Below, piece by piece: positions 1 through 9,266 of a stretch of 64,000 bases of DNA. Positions within the stretch are counted from its first letter, which is position 1. Each line of letters starts with the position of its first letter. The stretch covers positions 1-64,000 of the forward strand of contig RKRR01000157.1 of the NCBI GenBank assembly GCA_007571305.1, written 5' to 3'. A model generated the notes under the pieces. The model did no database searches, had not been told where the DNA came from, and saw only the letters and a program-made list of their open reading frames with translations. Source of the stretch: Candidatus Poribacteria bacterium (GTDB lineage: Bacteria; Poribacteria; WGA-4E; WGA-3G). The position numbers and the translations under genes were made by a program.

Positions 1-26
1 ATTTTCTTATCTCTATTGTATCACAG

Positions 27-49
27 AAACCCTTTATTTACAAGGGTTT
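27..49. terminator. Small hairpin, possible terminator of an upstream gene
   Basis: An 8-bp perfect inverted repeat (AAACCCTT / AAGGGTTT) with a 7-base loop is followed about ten bases later by a short T run. It could end a gene lying left of the window. The stem is AT-rich and no upstream gene is visible, so the role is uncertain. Confidence 0.3.
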
Positions 50-129
50 ATCGCACTTTTTCAACAACTTTCTACAAGTCCAAAACGACTAATTCCGAAA
101 TTGAATGATATTCACGTATCATCGAAAAG

Positions 130-158
130 TTGATTTTCGCGACTTTTTGTGATATTCT
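130..158 (+). promoter_or_regulatory. Candidate sigma70-type promoter for the dioxygenase gene
   Basis: TTGATT at 130-135 and TATTCT at 153-158 are 17 bases apart and lie about 85 bases before the ATG at 244. Each hexamer departs from consensus at two positions. Inferred from spacing and position only. Confidence 0.35.
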
Positions 159-243
159 TAAGACTGTATTCGTCTTCAAAGAGTCAAAATCTTTTCTGTT
201 TGCAAAGTACCTCAAAGTTGAATTGATCGATAAGGAGAGAGTT

Positions 244-1062
244 ATGCCAGTCTTCGACGCAGAATCCATAGAATTTTGGGAAGAGAACGGTTACGTTGTT
301 GTGCCAGAGGCGGTACCGCTTGAGAATTGCCGAGCCGCGGAAGAGGCGGTCTGGGATTTTCTTGAAATGGACAGGGACAATCCAGACAGCTGGTATCCTG
401 ATCCACCGCGCCGAAGCATCATGGTCGAGATTTATCAACACCAAGCATTATGGGACAATCGCCAATATCCTCGTGTACATGAAGCGTTCTCAGAGATTTG
501 GGATACTGAGAAACTCTGGGTGAGTTTTGATCGGGCAAGTATGAACCCGCCTGAACGTCCGGACTATGAGTTCACCGGTCCCTATTTGCATTGGGATATG
601 TCGTTGGACGATATGCCAGTGCGCTTAAAGGTGCAAGGGGTCTTGTATCTGGCAGATACCCCTGGGAATCAAGGCGCATTTACCTGTATTCCGGGTTTTC
701 ATCGGAAATTGGAAGAATGGTTGAAGGACTTACCAGAGGACGCGAACCCGCGGGAAGTCGTGCGGGACTATCAAACCGAAGCGGTACCAGTTGCTGGGAA
801 AGCTGGAGACTTGGTTATCTGGCATAGCGCATTGCCACACGGTAGTAGCCCGAACTCCGCTGTCCGTCCCCGAATGGCGCAGTACATCACGATGTCGCCA
901 GCCCCTAAGAATGGCAATGCTGAGGCCCGGATTGAAGGATGGCGTGAACGTTTAACAGGACTCGGGAAAGAAGAAAAGGAGAAAGAGCATTACCAGGGCA
1001 AAACAGCCGAGTTGACCCCTTTAGGGAAAAAACTTCTTGGGCTTGAATCATGGGATGCTTAA
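244..1062 (+). CDS. Phytanoyl-CoA dioxygenase family protein
   Basis: A 272-residue cytoplasmic Fe(II)/2-oxoglutarate-dependent oxygenase of the PhyH family, which hydroxylates a C-H bond of an organic substrate while decarboxylating 2-oxoglutarate. The iron triad is visible: H116-W-D118 (in the context HWDMSLDD) and a distal H199 in LPHGSSP, followed about 9-11 residues later by R208/R210, one of which should bind 2-oxoglutarate. The frame is open further upstream, but the ATG at 244 is chosen because AAGGAGAG stands just before it. The gene is monocistronic, with a hairpin directly after the stop. Such families are greatly expanded in marine heterotrophs and the substrate cannot be predicted. 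Confidence 0.9.
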   Translation: MPVFDAESIEFWEENGYVVVPEAVPLENCRAAEEAVWDFLEMDRDNPDSWYPDPPRRSIMVEIYQHQALWDNRQYPRVHEAFSEIWDTEKLWVSFDRASMNPPERPDYEFTGPYLHWDMSLDDMPVRLKVQGVLYLADTPGNQGAFTCIPGFHRKLEEWLKDLPEDANPREVVRDYQTEAVPVAGKAGDLVIWHSALPHGSSPNSAVRPRMAQYITMSPAPKNGNAEARIEGWRERLTGLGKEEKEKEHYQGKTAELTPLGKKLLGLESWDA

Positions 1063-1070
1063 TATTGTCG

Positions 1071-1090
1071 GTGCGGTTTCCTAACCGCAC
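1071..1090 (+). terminator. Palindrome of repeat family C, likely terminator
   Basis: GTGCGGTT / AACCGCAC form an 8-bp stem with a 4-base loop starting 8 bases after the dioxygenase stop codon. An A-rich rather than T-rich stretch follows, so rho-independent termination on the plus strand is not certain. Nearly the same palindrome recurs at 52893-52913, also directly after a gene. Confidence 0.4.
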
Positions 1091-1523
1091 TGAACCTGTA
1101 AAAAAATAGAGGTTGAACAGTTCCGACATCTTTTCTGTCAAGTGTTGTCTACGCCTTCGGAAAAGGGGTGTGACGTGATAACGTTAAAGTTTTTTGACCA
1201 CTGCAACGATTGGACAGGATCGGAACGTCTTGAGGCGGAAAGAGAAGAACCCCCAAGGGAGCCTCAAACGTCTACGAACACTCGAGCAGTTTCCGAGAGA
1301 CTCAGTGAGGACTCCACCACGCAGCAGGCATTGAGACGCTCACGCTGACCGGGCCGATGTCTCCAGAACTCCCATCAAGGCAACGTCTTGAGTCGACACT
1401 TCGCGATCAGTTTTCACCCGTGCCATGCAACCTTGACACAATACAGACCCGAAGAAGGACTCCGATCCAGAAGTTGCAAAGCAAGTAGAGCGGTTACTTC
1501 CAAAACCACAGGGATATGACTAA

Positions 1524-1647
1524 ATGAAAAAAAAAAGTTGTCTACAGCCTTGCCACCCTTGCTTTGATTGCTGGCGTTATCGGTTTTACAACCCAACCAC
1601 CTCCAAGACGGAACGCACAAACCGCCGCGGCGACTGAGGGCAAGTGA
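1524..1647 (+). pseudogene. Remnant of a MacA/HlyD-type adaptor: signal peptide only, frameshifted
   Basis: The ATG at 1524 is followed by a run of ten A. Read with a one-base shift after this run, the sequence gives KKKVVYSLATLALIAGVIGF, a typical lipid-facing signal segment, then FTTQPPPRRNAQTAAATEGK and a TGA at 1645. This looks like the N-terminus of a periplasmic adaptor (HlyD/MacA) of the kind that normally precedes a MacB permease; the remaining several hundred residues are missing. The stretch 1091-1523 before it holds no convincing gene, although one frame just before the ATG ends in a protein-like tail (EVAKQVERLLPKPQGYD then stop), suggesting further decayed coding DNA. Confidence 0.45.
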
Positions 1648-1681
1648 CGCTCCATTTCCCGAATGGTCTCTCAAGGTGAAG

Positions 1682-2948
1682 ATGATGAGTCTCCGTGATG
1701 CTGTCGCTGTAGGTATTTCACATCTCGCTCAAAATAGACTCCGTGCTGGGTTATCTATCCTCGGCATCCTCATTGGGATCGCCAGTGTGCTTTGCATGAT
1801 GGCTATCGGCGATGGTGGGAAAAAAATTATCGCTGATGCACTTGAAACCCTCGGAGGGGTTGACCAGATCCAATTACGAAATCTTTACGGAGTCTACCGG
1901 AGAGGACGCTGGCAGCGAATGACCGAACGCCTCAAATATGACGATGCACTCGCAATTGAAGCCGGAGTCCCCAATATCCGATTTGTCTTGCCGAAAAATG
2001 AACAATACCGAGTCCTGGTAACCACCCAAGAAGGTAGACAGTTTCGACCCATTCTGGAAGGTGTGACAGCAGGTTACGCCTTTGGAATGCACTGGCGTGT
2101 CCAGATGGGTAGGTTTCTCTCTGAAAGTGATGTCACCCAAGCCCTACAGGTCTGTGTCTTGGGTAACAATGTCGCTACGGAATTGTTTGGGGAGACATCT
2201 CCGATTGGAAAAGAGGTAAAGATCAAATATCGTGATTGGCGGAAAACTTCTATGAGAGCGCGAGTTATTGGTGTGATGACGGTAAAGGGGAGAAGTCTTG
2301 ATTCTACATGGAGCCTTGATGATGTCATCTGTGTCCCATTGACGACGCACCAACAACGGATTTCCGGCTATGATTATGTAGAACGTATTACGATTTTCAC
2401 AGAGAAAGATGTGGATATGTCTGCGATTCTTGCCGCGGCGCGTGCGGTCATCCGCAAAAGACACCGGAACAGAGATGATTTTATCCGCCATTGGGTTCCC
2501 ACGGGAGACGTGAAACAATTTGCTCATATCCAAAAGGTGATAAAAATCGCTTTGGGGAGCATTGCTGGTTTTTCACTCTTTGTCGGTGGCATCGGCATCA
2601 TGAATATCTGTCTCGTTTCCGCTGGTGAAAAGACGCGAGAGATCGGTTTACGGAAAGCTGTTGGGGCAAGAAGGGTTGATATCTTCTATCAATTCTTAAC
2701 CGAAGCGATGCCTCTGTTTCTGTGGAGGAGTTCTCGGCATTGTGGGTGGTTGGTTCGCCGCGCATGGAATGGCGCGGCTTGCTGTTCGCATCGTGCCGAT
2801 TGTGCCCGAGTGGCCCGTCGTCTTCTCTGTTCCGTGGGTCCTGATTTCTGTTCTCTTTTCGATTTTTATGGGTGTGAGTTTCGGTGTCTACCCCGCAATG
2901 CGGGCGGCACGGCTTTCACCGATTGATGCCCTCCGATCCGAGAAGTAA
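1682..2948 (+). pseudogene. MacB/FtsX-type ABC transporter permease, frameshifted
   Basis: An inner-membrane permease of the MacB family: an N-terminal helix (starting MMSLRDAVAVGISHLAQNRL, with GLSILGILIGIASVL), a MacB periplasmic core domain, and the FtsX segment with the hallmark GGIGIMNI and TREIGLRKAVGA. The frame is broken at about 2711-2716: upstream codons give FYQFLTEAM, then an extra base shifts the frame. The true C-terminal helices (CGGVLGIVGGWFAAHGMARL, then PAMRAARLSPIDALRSEK) continue to the TAA at 2946. Translation without correction gives a Cys/Arg-rich nonsense tail. No ATPase gene is adjacent and the adaptor is reduced to its signal peptide, so the whole exporter appears inactivated. 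A sequencing error could explain the single indel but not the missing partners. Confidence 0.8.
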
Positions 2949-2955
2949 AAAAATC

Positions 2956-3076
2956 AGGACTTACGCAATTTTGACAATAACAGGATCTCTGAACGGGCGA
3001 ACTGACAAAACACACACGCGTTTTCCTGACACAACCTAACAGGTTATGCGACAGAAGCGCAGCCTGCGTAAGCCCT
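2956..3076. mobile_element. MITE-like repeat, family A copy 1
   Basis: A 121-bp non-coding element bounded by inverted termini AGGACTTACGCA and TGCGTAAGCCCT (one mismatch). The interior matches copies at 19230, 21098 and 49089, including ATTTTGACAATAA near the left end and a core CCTAACAGGTTATGC on the right. It starts 7 bases after the permease stop and ends 4 bases before the next remnant. Confidence 0.8.
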
Positions 3077-3080
3077 AAAA

Positions 3081-3245
3081 ATGAAACTTCTACAAGAATT
3101 GATACCCTGGATATTCTTGAGGGCTATTCTCTTCGTTGCCTGCTGGATTCGCGTTCAGGGCGTTTCTAACATTCCAACTGGACAATTTACCGGAAACGAT
3201 CCGTATCTCTACTATTGGCAGGCACAGATCGTCTCACTGTCATGA
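3081..3245 (+). pseudogene. Truncated start of a polytopic membrane protein, possibly STT3/PglB-like
   Basis: A 54-codon frame opening with ATG gives a hydrophobic helix (LIPWIFLRAILFVACWIRV) followed by TGQFTGNDPYLYYWQAQIVS and a stop. A first transmembrane helix followed by an acidic aromatic loop containing a G-N-D-P-Y pattern is what oligosaccharyltransferase STT3/PglB-type proteins show at their N-terminus. The rest of such a protein (several hundred residues) is absent. The family suggestion is tentative; truncation is the firmer statement. Confidence 0.35.
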
Positions 3246-3373
3246 CACGCGGTTTTTTGACAAATGGCTTGCAATGATTTTTAGGGGATCCGAAATTCAG
3301 ACACGGGTGTGCAGGGAATTGGAGTTCCCTCCTACAGAAGAATTGAATGCTTCTACTAGACCGTTCCTTTTCC

Positions 3374-3402
3374 TTGACTTCTGCCTCATTTCCTGTTAAA
3401 CT
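3374..3402 (+). promoter_or_regulatory. Sigma70-type promoter for the TRAP permease gene
   Basis: TTGACT and TAAACT are separated by exactly 17 bases. The implied start would leave a leader of roughly 90 bases before the TTG start at 3500. No other feature was found between 3246 and 3499. Confidence 0.5.
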
Positions 3403-3499
3403 TAAGGCGGTTATGGGATAGTTTTTATTACTCATAGTTTGGCGCGCTTGCAAGGATCGCTAAAATGCTGCGTCTCGGATAACAAATCTATTCAGAGCA

Positions 3500-5536
3500 T
3501 TGAAACAAAAACCCAAAAATTACATCTTTCTTATAGTTTCGGTGCTGCTGTGCCTCTTTATCTTAGCCGAGGTCAACTATCCGCAACTTACACCGCAATC
3601 GGAGTTAGCAGTCTTCGCGATGTTGGGGTTAATAGTGGTATTCTTGAGATACCCTATTCATCCACGTTTCGCGAACAATCGTGTTTTTCGGTTTCTGGAT
3701 GTTGTCTTGATAGGTGGTGTGATTGTCTGTTTCGGCTACGTTCTAAGTCAGACAGAACCGATTTTCCATCCGTTCTGGTTAGACGGTAGGTCTCTCGGTG
3801 ACCGAGCGGGTGCGGAACTGGCACTGGATTACGTCATCGGTGGGATCGGACTTCTCTTAATATTAGAAGCGACCCGCCGTTCTATTGGTGTGACGCTTCC
3901 ACTGCTCTCTCTCGTATTTCTTCTTTATGCCGGTTTTGGACAGTTTATGCCGGATTGGCTATTTCCACATCGCGGCTATTCCGTTCAACGTATCGTGAGT
4001 CAGACTTTTTTACACAGTCAAGGTGCATTTGGCATCGCACTTCGGGTGATGTTCACGTATGTATTTCTGTTTGTTTTGTTTGGGACGTTGTTGGAGCGAA
4101 CAGGGGCAACTAATTATGTCTTGGATTTAGCAAGACGCGTATTCGGCTCGAGTACGGGAGCACCTGCGAAGGTCGCTGTGCTGAGTAGTGGCATGATGGG
4201 ATCGCTATCGGGTTCGGCTGTAGCGAACACGGCAACGACTGGAACGTTCACGATTCCGTTGATGCAACGCTCTGGGTTTCAACCCGCAATAGCAGGCGGA
4301 ATAGAAGCCGCGGCGAGTTCTGGGGGGGCGTTGGTCCCGCCTATTATGGGTGCCGCCGCGTATATGATGCTGGAGATCGTAGAGCCTGCTGTTACGTATC
4401 TGGAGATTATCAAGGCAGCACTGCTTCCAGCAATTCTTTACTATACAGGGATGCTGTGTATTGTACATTTTGCTGCGATAAGTCGGAAGCATGGACCAGG
4501 TACCCATCACAATCCTAAAGAAGCGGCTGAAGACGAATGGCAAGAGAAGAGTGGAAAAGTTCTGACACTGCAAGGAGGTATCTTTCTCTCCGCTTTTGTT
4601 ACGCTCATCGGGGTTCTGTTGATGGGTGCTACGGCGTTCCGTGCAGTGAGTTGGAGTCTGTTGATAGTCGTCGCAATAAGCCTATTGGACTTCGTAATCC
4701 GCCGAATCCGCGGAAGGCAGGTCATAACTGAAAGGCATCGCGATTCGGATATCGCTCCTATCGGTGTTGGTGTTTCGGATTTGCTGAAGGGGATAAACTT
4801 CTTAATATCGCCTTGTGAGCGGGCAGCGCAGAGTGGTGTATCATTGATTGCGGCTGCAGCGTGTGTCGGTATCATCTTAGGTGTCGTGACGCTGACAGGC
4901 ATCGGTGGCAAGTTGCCGTCGGTGCTCTTACCGCTCGCGTCTACGAACCTGATGTTGGCCCTGTTCTTCCTCATGGTTTCAACAATTATTCTGGGGATGG
5001 GCTTGCCTTCATCGGTCTGTTATCTACTGATGGCGATCTTAGTAGGCCCCGTGCTTTTGGATTTGGGAGTGGTTTCGCTTGCGGCGCACTTTTTCATTTT
5101 CTATTTTGGGATGATGTCGATGGTAACCCCGCCTGTCGCATTGGCGGCGTATGCGGCATCTGCTATCGCGGGCTCGGGGATCATGGCGACTGGATTCGCG
5201 GCGTTCAGGTTCGCTCTCGTCGGTTTTGCGCTGCCTTACGCGTTTGTTTTGAGACCTGGATTGCTCTGGTTGAGTGAGAGCGGTGATGCGCCAGCGATAT
5301 GGACAGTTTTCGTAGATTTTTCGCTGACGCTCATCGGGACGGTTATCTTGGCAACTGCTATCGCTGGTTATATTTTTAACAGATTATCGTTTTGGATGCG
5401 CTGCATTCTGTTTGTTGCGGCACTGGTTCTCTTTTTTGCTCCAACGGGTATGCAATTTGTATGGATCCATGCGATTGTAGTGCTTACGAGTGTTGCCATT
5501 TTCTATTTTAATTTTACTTCGCGGAGTTCGGATTGA
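3500..5536 (+). CDS. TRAP transporter fused permease (4TM + 12TM, TAXI type)
   Basis: A 678-residue inner-membrane protein in which the small (DctQ-like) and large (DctM-like) TRAP subunits are fused, as in TAXI-type systems. Many hydrophobic segments are visible. The conserved large-subunit stretches are present: MMGSLSGSAVANTATTGTF, the glycine/proline-rich SSGGALVPPIMGAAAYMM, and later ILGMGLPSSVCYLLMAIL and MMSMVTPPVALAAYAASAI. It would import an organic acid or similar solute using the sodium gradient. No TAXI substrate-binding protein gene is adjacent, so the partner is elsewhere or lost. The start is a TTG with a weak ribosome site; no in-frame ATG precedes the first helix. Confidence 0.88.
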   Translation: MKQKPKNYIFLIVSVLLCLFILAEVNYPQLTPQSELAVFAMLGLIVVFLRYPIHPRFANNRVFRFLDVVLIGGVIVCFGYVLSQTEPIFHPFWLDGRSLGDRAGAELALDYVIGGIGLLLILEATRRSIGVTLPLLSLVFLLYAGFGQFMPDWLFPHRGYSVQRIVSQTFLHSQGAFGIALRVMFTYVFLFVLFGTLLERTGATNYVLDLARRVFGSSTGAPAKVAVLSSGMMGSLSGSAVANTATTGTFTIPLMQRSGFQPAIAGGIEAAASSGGALVPPIMGAAAYMMLEIVEPAVTYLEIIKAALLPAILYYTGMLCIVHFAAISRKHGPGTHHNPKEAAEDEWQEKSGKVLTLQGGIFLSAFVTLIGVLLMGATAFRAVSWSLLIVVAISLLDFVIRRIRGRQVITERHRDSDIAPIGVGVSDLLKGINFLISPCERAAQSGVSLIAAAACVGIILGVVTLTGIGGKLPSVLLPLASTNLMLALFFLMVSTIILGMGLPSSVCYLLMAILVGPVLLDLGVVSLAAHFFIFYFGMMSMVTPPVALAAYAASAIAGSGIMATGFAAFRFALVGFALPYAFVLRPGLLWLSESGDAPAIWTVFVDFSLTLIGTVILATAIAGYIFNRLSFWMRCILFVAALVLFFAPTGMQFVWIHAIVVLTSVAIFYFNFTSRSSD

Positions 5537-5616
5537 AGATTATCGATCTGGAAGGTTTAAGGGACGCACGTAAAATCTAAACGCAGGTTATTTAACCACA
5601 AGGTGTAAGTAAAAAA

Positions 5617-5796
5617 TTGTTGTACTTTTTGCTCGTACTATTATTCGTACTTCATAATGATTTCTGGCTCTGGGAAACCCCGCAGCTTGTTTTAGGGTTG
5701 CCGGTGGGATTGCTCTATCATATAGGGTTCTGTGTTGTCTCGACGTTGCTGATGGCGGCTTTCGTTAAAGCACGGGGGGATTGGGGAGATCGATGA
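5617..5796 (+). CDS. DUF3311 small membrane protein (symporter partner)
   Basis: A 59-codon frame with two transmembrane helices: LYFLLVLLFVLHND, then the short linker FWLWETPQLVLGLPVG, then LLYHIGFCVVSTLLMAAFV, ending KARGDWGDR. This fits DUF3311, a small protein family usually encoded directly before sodium:solute symporters. The start is a TTG (5617 or 5620) with AAGGTG about 11 bases upstream. The stop codon overlaps the start of the next gene (ATGA), so the two are probably translationally coupled and form a two-part transporter. Confidence 0.75.
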   Translation: MLYFLLVLLFVLHNDFWLWETPQLVLGLPVGLLYHIGFCVVSTLLMAAFVKARGDWGDR

Positions 5797-7241
5797 GTCT
5801 TGCAGTCATTTTTATATACCTTGCAATGGTCTTAGTTCTCGGTGCGCTGAGCCATAAACTTTTCCGGAATACCGGAGAAGATTATTTTGTCGCGAGTCGG
5901 ACGATTAATTGGTTTGTCTTGTTGATGACGCTTTTCGGCACGAATATGACTGCGTTCACGATCCTCGGTGCGTCGGGTGAAGCCTACCATAGGGGTATCG
6001 GTGTTTTTGCACTGATGGCTTCTTCCTCGGCGATAGTCGTGCCGTGTGTATTTCTCTTTGTTGGGACTCGTCTATGGCGGCTTGGAAAGCGGTTTGGCTA
6101 TGTGACACAGGTACAATACTTCCGGGACCGGTGGGAGTCTGATGGTTTAGGACTACTCCTTTTCGTTGTGTTTGTGTTGCTGCTCATCCCGTATCTGCTT
6201 ATCGGTGTGATGGGCGGTGGTGGGACATTGGCGACACTCACAGATGGTCAAATTCCACAATGGATGGGGGGGCTACTCATTTGTGCTGTCGTTCTGTGTT
6301 ATGTTACCTACAGCGGTATGCGAGGCACTGCTTGGGTGAACACATTCCAAACGCTCGTTTTCATGACCCTCGGAGGCATCACCTTTTTCGTCATTACGAA
6401 CCGGATGGGTGGGTTTTCAAATGCTATCTCTAAAGTAGACACGGGTTTATTGATGCAGGCGGAGCATATCAAACCGTTAGAACTTTTGACATATCTCTGT
6501 ATTCCGCTCTGTGTCGGCATGTTTCCACATATCTTTTCACACTTCCTAACGGCAAAAGATGTCGGAACGTTCCGTTATGCGATTATTTTGTATCCGTTGT
6601 GTATTGCAGTTGTATGGATTCCGAGCGTGCTGCTGGGAATTCTGGGAAACGTGGATGTCCCAGGTTTGCAGGGGGCACAAGCGAACAATGTGCTCATTCA
6701 GATGATTCATATACACGCCCCTGGCGTTTTAGCCGGATTTTTAGGAGCCGGTGTCTTCGCGGCAATTATGTCATCTTTGGATTCGCAATCGCTTGCTATT
6801 GGGAGTATGTTCACACACGATATTGTTGGGCATTATCGTCAAGAAGCGTTTTCGGAGCAGCAAGGGGTGTGGATAGGACGATTATTTGTGAGCGGCGTAC
6901 TTTGCGTTACCTATCTCCTCTCGCTCATCGCGACACCCAGCATTTTTAGGCTCGCTGTTTGGTCGTTCACTGGGTTTGCAGGTCTCTTTCCAATTGTAGT
7001 TACGGCATTGTTCTGGCAGCGTAGCACAAAATATGGCGTGTTTGCTGCAATCATAAGTGTCATCGTGTTATGGCTCTATTTCTTTCTCCAAAACTGGCAG
7101 ATACCTGGGTATAGTGTCGGTGGCATCGGGATTATGCCTGCTGCGATTTTGGTGGTTGTTTCGTCTGTTGCATTAATAATTGTTTCTTTGTTCACACAAC
7201 CTCCGAAATTACAAACGCTTGAGAAGTTTTTTGATGAATGA
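5793..7241 (+). CDS. Sodium:solute symporter family protein
   Basis: A 482-residue member of the SSS family (PanF/PutP-like) with about 13 hydrophobic segments. Recognisable parts are the N-terminal GEDYFVASRTINWFVLLMT, the sodium-site region TLFGTNMTAFTILGASGEAY, and LGAGVFAAIMSSLDSQSLAI in helix 8, where the SS/D residues of the Na2 site lie. It imports a small organic solute together with sodium; the substrate is not predictable from sequence. The ATG at 5793 is preferred over an upstream in-frame TTG because GGGGAG precedes it and it overlaps the DUF3311 stop. Confidence 0.88.
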   Translation: MSLAVIFIYLAMVLVLGALSHKLFRNTGEDYFVASRTINWFVLLMTLFGTNMTAFTILGASGEAYHRGIGVFALMASSSAIVVPCVFLFVGTRLWRLGKRFGYVTQVQYFRDRWESDGLGLLLFVVFVLLLIPYLLIGVMGGGGTLATLTDGQIPQWMGGLLICAVVLCYVTYSGMRGTAWVNTFQTLVFMTLGGITFFVITNRMGGFSNAISKVDTGLLMQAEHIKPLELLTYLCIPLCVGMFPHIFSHFLTAKDVGTFRYAIILYPLCIAVVWIPSVLLGILGNVDVPGLQGAQANNVLIQMIHIHAPGVLAGFLGAGVFAAIMSSLDSQSLAIGSMFTHDIVGHYRQEAFSEQQGVWIGRLFVSGVLCVTYLLSLIATPSIFRLAVWSFTGFAGLFPIVVTALFWQRSTKYGVFAAIISVIVLWLYFFLQNWQIPGYSVGGIGIMPAAILVVVSSVALIIVSLFTQPPKLQTLEKFFDE

Positions 7242-7301
7242 AGATTGCTAACGAGATACGAAGACTTTGCACCACAAATGCAACTTAAAGTAGAACTAAG
7301 G

Positions 7302-7458
7302 TACCCCAAGTTGCCAGTTGTGTAGCATAGGCTGTTAGCCTGTGCCTTTTCGCACCGAAAATCACACGGAATACACCCAATTTTTCGCAAAAATGAAGAA
7401 TTCTCGCTGAAAACGGGTGTTCGTGGACATGAAACCATATAGGCAGCAACTTGGGTTA
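7302..7458. mobile_element. MITE-like repeat, family B copy 1
   Basis: About 157 bp bounded by TACCCCAAGTTGC and GCAACTTGGGTTA, lying between the symporter and the lipoprotein gene. The left interior (GTAGCATAGGCTGTTAGCCTG) is a variant of the core shared by the family. The right interior (CACACGGAATACACC and GAACGGGTGTTCGTG-like segments) closely matches copy 8 at 55335, so these two form a subfamily. Confidence 0.8.
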
Positions 7459-7486
7459 AGCTAAAAAATAAGGATGGTAACAAACC

Positions 7487-8266
7487 GTGACGCTGAAAAT
7501 ACATATTTCACTGTTCCTGCTGATGGCTTGCGTTTTTGCATGCGGCGGAACCGAAGAGATAATTGAACCCAAATCTGAAAAACCGGCAATGCTGGAATAC
7601 GGCACAGTCTCTGGAACTATCACCGATGCTGGAACAGGAAATCGTATTCCTGGGGCAACTGTGACGCTATTGGAGCAATCCTTTGAAACTGGCGTAGATG
7701 GCAATTACACTTTTCAAGGTATTCTTTACAGAGATGTTCATACTTTGATCGTTGCGGATCCAGATTATAAGCCGTATAGCCAGCCGGTTGTGATTGAACA
7801 GGACCGGTTAGTTGTAGATATTGTATTGACACCGCTAAAGGATCCAGCGGTAGAGATACAGGAATTTTTTGACAATTTTGCAGGGCTCCTTGAATCTGTG
7901 GATATGGAAAACATCAAAGTAATTGAAGCACTTTTCTCGGAAACCTATGTCGCAGCGGACGATCCAGCCACACTTTTTGGCGTAGCATCCGGGATTATTC
8001 CTGAAAATTATGCGGATGTTACTCCGGCAATGACGCAACTTTTTGAGGAGTACATCGCCCTTCAATTCCTATTCCAAGATATAGAGATGGATATAACGCA
8101 TGCCCGGAAGGCGGCGGCGACGCTTCAATTGGATGTTAACGCAGAAAAAGGGGAAGAACGTGACCTAAGGGAGCTCAAAGCCAGTTGCAAGTTTGAATTC
8201 CGCCGTGAAGAGAGAGATTGGAAGATTGTGCATTGGCAACTATTTGAATTAGATATCCGCTTATAA
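7487..8266 (+). CDS. Lipoprotein with carboxypeptidase-regulatory-like domain
   Basis: A 259-residue protein exported as a lipoprotein: the N-terminus has a hydrophobic core and two possible lipobox cysteines (LLMAC and VFAC, the latter followed by GG). Residues about 40-115 form a CarboxypepD-regulatory-like beta-sandwich (GTVSGTITDAGTGNRIPGATVTL ... DGNYTFQGIL). Residues 120-259 resemble a small alpha+beta domain of the NTF2/SnoaL kind, ending in DWKIVHWQLFELDIRL, but this is only a shape impression. The start is GTG with a GGATGG site. Function unknown; probably a periplasmic or surface binding protein. Confidence 0.7.
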   Translation: MTLKIHISLFLLMACVFACGGTEEIIEPKSEKPAMLEYGTVSGTITDAGTGNRIPGATVTLLEQSFETGVDGNYTFQGILYRDVHTLIVADPDYKPYSQPVVIEQDRLVVDIVLTPLKDPAVEIQEFFDNFAGLLESVDMENIKVIEALFSETYVAADDPATLFGVASGIIPENYADVTPAMTQLFEEYIALQFLFQDIEMDITHARKAAATLQLDVNAEKGEERDLRELKASCKFEFRREERDWKIVHWQLFELDIRL

Positions 8267-8346
8267 TTGCCGTTGTTGCAGGAAACCTGGTTTTTGATGC
8301 TATACCCTTATTTCAGGAAACCTGCGTAACATTATCCCGTAAGCCG

Positions 8347-9228
8347 CTATAGGCTTGCACGAGGAGCGCAAGGCGCATTAAAAAACAAAAAATTTGCGAG
8401 GTCTGCAAATTCCGTGATATCCAATGTTTCGGCGCGCCGCTCTGGTGCGATGTCGAGTTCTTCAAAGGCAGTTTCTAATACCTTCGCCGATGCTAGTCTA
8501 CTTCTCACCAATGTGTTTTTTAGCATCTTCCGCCGTGTTCGAAACGCTGTCCGTACGACTTTAAAGAAGAATTGCTCATTTTCAACCCAAACCTTTGGAT
8601 TTTCGCGCATTGTCAGTTTTAGGAGGGCAGAGTCTACTTTGGGTGCCGGATAAAAATTTTCTGGCGACAGAGTAGCGATGAGGGTCGCATCAGTACGATA
8701 AGCGACACCGATTGTCAATGCGCCGTAATCCTTTCCTCCCGGTTCAGCAACAATCCTTTCAGCGACTTCCTTCTGCATCATCAATACGCAGCTCTGAATT
8801 TGTTTGTGATGATCGAGCAGCTTCCACAAGATTGGGGTCGTAATGCTGTAAGGCAGGTTCGCTATGACCTTCTTAACTGTAGTGGGCGCGTTCTCTGTGT
8901 CGCAACAGAATAGGGAATGGAGTTCCAGTTTGAGGATATCGGCGTTAAGGAGTTGAATGTGTGAATCTGTTGAGAATTGAGCTGCTAATGCCTTGTATAG
9001 TAACTCGTCCACCTCAACGGCAATTACGCGTTTGGCACGCCGTGCCAAAGCGTCCGTAAGGCACCCTAAACCGGCACCAATTTCTATGACTGTATCAGTG
9101 TCTGTGAGTTTTCCTGCTTGGACGATAATTTCGAGAACTTCTGGATTAACGAGGAAGTTTTGTCCTAATTTTTTTTTGGGGCGAGTGTGATTGTGCTGAA
9201 AAAAATCGCGGACCTGTTGGTGGTTCAT
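8347..9228 (-). CDS. rsmA: 16S rRNA dimethyladenosine transferase RsmA (KsgA)
   Basis: A 293-residue SAM-dependent enzyme that dimethylates A1518 and A1519 in helix 45 of 16S rRNA late in small-subunit assembly. The family start KKKLGQNFLVNPEVL, the SAM loop EIGAGLG (residues 49-55), VEVDE, and the catalytic motif IV NLPY (residues 124-127) are all present, and the length is typical. It lies 38 bases downstream of coaBC on the same strand and is probably cotranscribed with it. Confidence 0.95.
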   Translation of the reverse strand: MNHQQVRDFFQHNHTRPKKKLGQNFLVNPEVLEIIVQAGKLTDTDTVIEIGAGLGCLTDALARRAKRVIAVEVDELLYKALAAQFSTDSHIQLLNADILKLELHSLFCCDTENAPTTVKKVIANLPYSITTPILWKLLDHHKQIQSCVLMMQKEVAERIVAEPGGKDYGALTIGVAYRTDATLIATLSPENFYPAPKVDSALLKLTMRENPKVWVENEQFFFKVVRTAFRTRRKMLKNTLVRSRLASAKVLETAFEELDIAPERRAETLDITEFADLANFLFFNAPCAPRASL

Positions 9229-9266
9229 TTTTAGGAAGGCTTTGTAAGTTCAATTTCCTGCACAGC

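Noticed and set aside
1142-1348. Open frame of 68 codons after the dioxygenase gene
   Set aside because: Composition is Glu/Arg/Ser-rich without any recognisable fold, there is no ribosome site, and the neighbourhood is decayed DNA.
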